From Epibacterium sp. Ofav1-8 (GTDB taxonomy: Bacteria > Pseudomonadota > Alphaproteobacteria > Rhodobacterales > Rhodobacteraceae): a DNA stretch of 64,000 bases. Each line of letters begins with the position of its first letter. Position 1 is the stretch's first letter. Made by a program: the position numbers and the translations under genes. The DNA lies in NCBI RefSeq assembly GCF_022348185.1, contig NZ_JAKRFD010000006.1:186001-250000 (forward strand), written 5' to 3'. Positions 63,532-64,000 of this stretch are shown piece by piece. The notes below the pieces were generated by a model. That model did not search any database. It saw nothing but the letters and a program-made list of their open reading frames with translations, and had not been told where the DNA came from.

Positions 63532-64000
63532 ATGCCCCATGATGGACAATTGGATGGACAGGATATGACCCCCACGACGCCGCTGCTGCCAGACCTTCTG
63601 TCGCTGACCGAGGGCGCTCTGGCGCCGCTGGATGCGCTGCTGGAGATCGCAACATCGCGGGTGCGTGAGACCGTCAGCGATGGCGGGCGCGTGTCGGGCG
63701 CTCTGGTCGAGCAGAATCAATACGCTGCCCATGGGCTCGCGTGGCTGGCCACCTATGTCTACGCCCTGCGTCAAATGCACCGCTGGGCCGAGGCGCTCTC
63801 GGGCGCGGGCAAGTTTGGCGAGATGGAGCAGCTGATCCACCAGATCGCCTTTGGAGAATGCCTCTGGCAGATCTACGGCGGCATTCAGATGAATCAGGGC
63901 GAGGTTCTGCGCCTGCAGGATCTGGGTCTCAGCCAGGATGACCAGCGCGCGATGATGGCACCGGCGGTGATGACGCTGACGCAGTCCGGCAATACGCAGG
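63532..64000 (+). CDS. Acyl-CoA dehydrogenase N-terminal part, cut by window edge
   Basis: 156 codons visible from ATG 63532, with GAGGAG nine bases upstream (MPHDGQLDGQDMTPTTPLL). Helical N-terminal region matches the acyl-CoA dehydrogenase type of roseobacters: LPDLLSLTEGALAPLDALLE, AAHGLAWLATYVYALRQM, EMEQLIHQIAFGECLWQIYGGIQMNQGE. The FAD- and acyl-binding parts lie outside the window, so substrate class is not shown. Convergence with nothing; divergent from the TauE gene. Confidence 0.7.
   Translation, partial: MPHDGQLDGQDMTPTTPLLPDLLSLTEGALAPLDALLEIATSRVRETVSDGGRVSGALVEQNQYAAHGLAWLATYVYALRQMHRWAEALSGAGKFGEMEQLIHQIAFGECLWQIYGGIQMNQGEVLRLQDLGLSQDDQRAMMAPAVMTLTQSGNTQ

Noticed and set aside
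1-64000. tRNA, rRNA, prophage, insertion sequence or defence island
   Set aside because: I saw no tRNA-like cloverleaf, rRNA, transposase, integrase or restriction gene; the accessory genes are single metabolic, regulatory or transport units.

Overview
This window is GC-rich bacterial chromosome. It most likely comes from a marine alphaproteobacterium of the Rhodobacteraceae (Roseobacter group; Phaeobacter, Leisingera or Ruegeria-like). Three things support that: a MipZ-type ParA ATPase, the split atpI-B-E-F'-F operon, and alphaproteobacterial gene orders (rpoZ-rsh-pdxJ-acpS-lepB-rnc-era-recO and ffh-rpsP-rimM-trmD-rplS-rpmE). I see no rRNA, tRNA, CRISPR array, insertion sequence or prophage. 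Almost everything is ordinary housekeeping chromosome with small accessory insertions.

Layout. 1-4.2 kb: tyrosine catabolism (fahA, hmgA), a divergent MarR regulator, and an adenylate cyclase overlapping it. 4.4-15.2 kb (mostly - strand): mipZ, rpmE, rplS, trmD, rimM, rpsP, chorismate mutase and ffh. This conserved translation/secretion cluster is interrupted by an MFS/MerR pair, a YegP-like protein, a phosphotransferase, bluB, a 49-residue membrane ORF and two acetyltransferases. 15.7-21.0 kb: an orphan protein, a ProX-type tRNA deacylase, azoreductase with its LysR regulator, two EamA exporters and an ArsR regulator. 21.2-23.9 kb: the F0 part of ATP synthase. 24-27 kb: a degenerate PstB-like ATPase, a GntR/FCD regulator and the aminotransferase it faces. 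27-31.8 kb: SMC and a lytic transglycosylase. 31.9-33.8 kb: two cobalamin genes (cobD, cobC). 33.9-37.1 kb: glutathionyl-hydroquinone reductase, a small orphan and a PatB-type C-S lyase. 37.3-40.4 kb: three tandem peptide deformylase genes (the third apparently dead), fmt and two small membrane proteins. 40.6-45.3 kb: TRIC channel, rnhA, methyltransferase, DUF3429, LysE, ispH and a NYN nuclease. 45.4-56.8 kb: folK, then rpoZ to recO. 56.8-64 kb: a secreted ricin-type lectin, phoX, dgt, a CDF metal exporter, TauE/SafE and the start of an acyl-CoA dehydrogenase.

The most interesting non-gene signal is a dispersed family of intergenic elements made of two tandem GC-rich hairpins. There are six copies (about 4.28, 17.04, 35.6, 40.5, 52.55 and 61.6 kb). 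The long arm differs completely in sequence between copies but is a perfect inverted repeat in five of them. Four of the six lie between convergent genes. The most interesting proteins are the PstB-like ATPase lacking catalytic Glu, switch His and signature motif, and the third deformylase, which has lost its metal-binding Cys and catalytic Glu. Three divergent gene pairs carry clear dyads between them. The best is a SoxR-type 19-bp-spacer promoter for the MFS gene.
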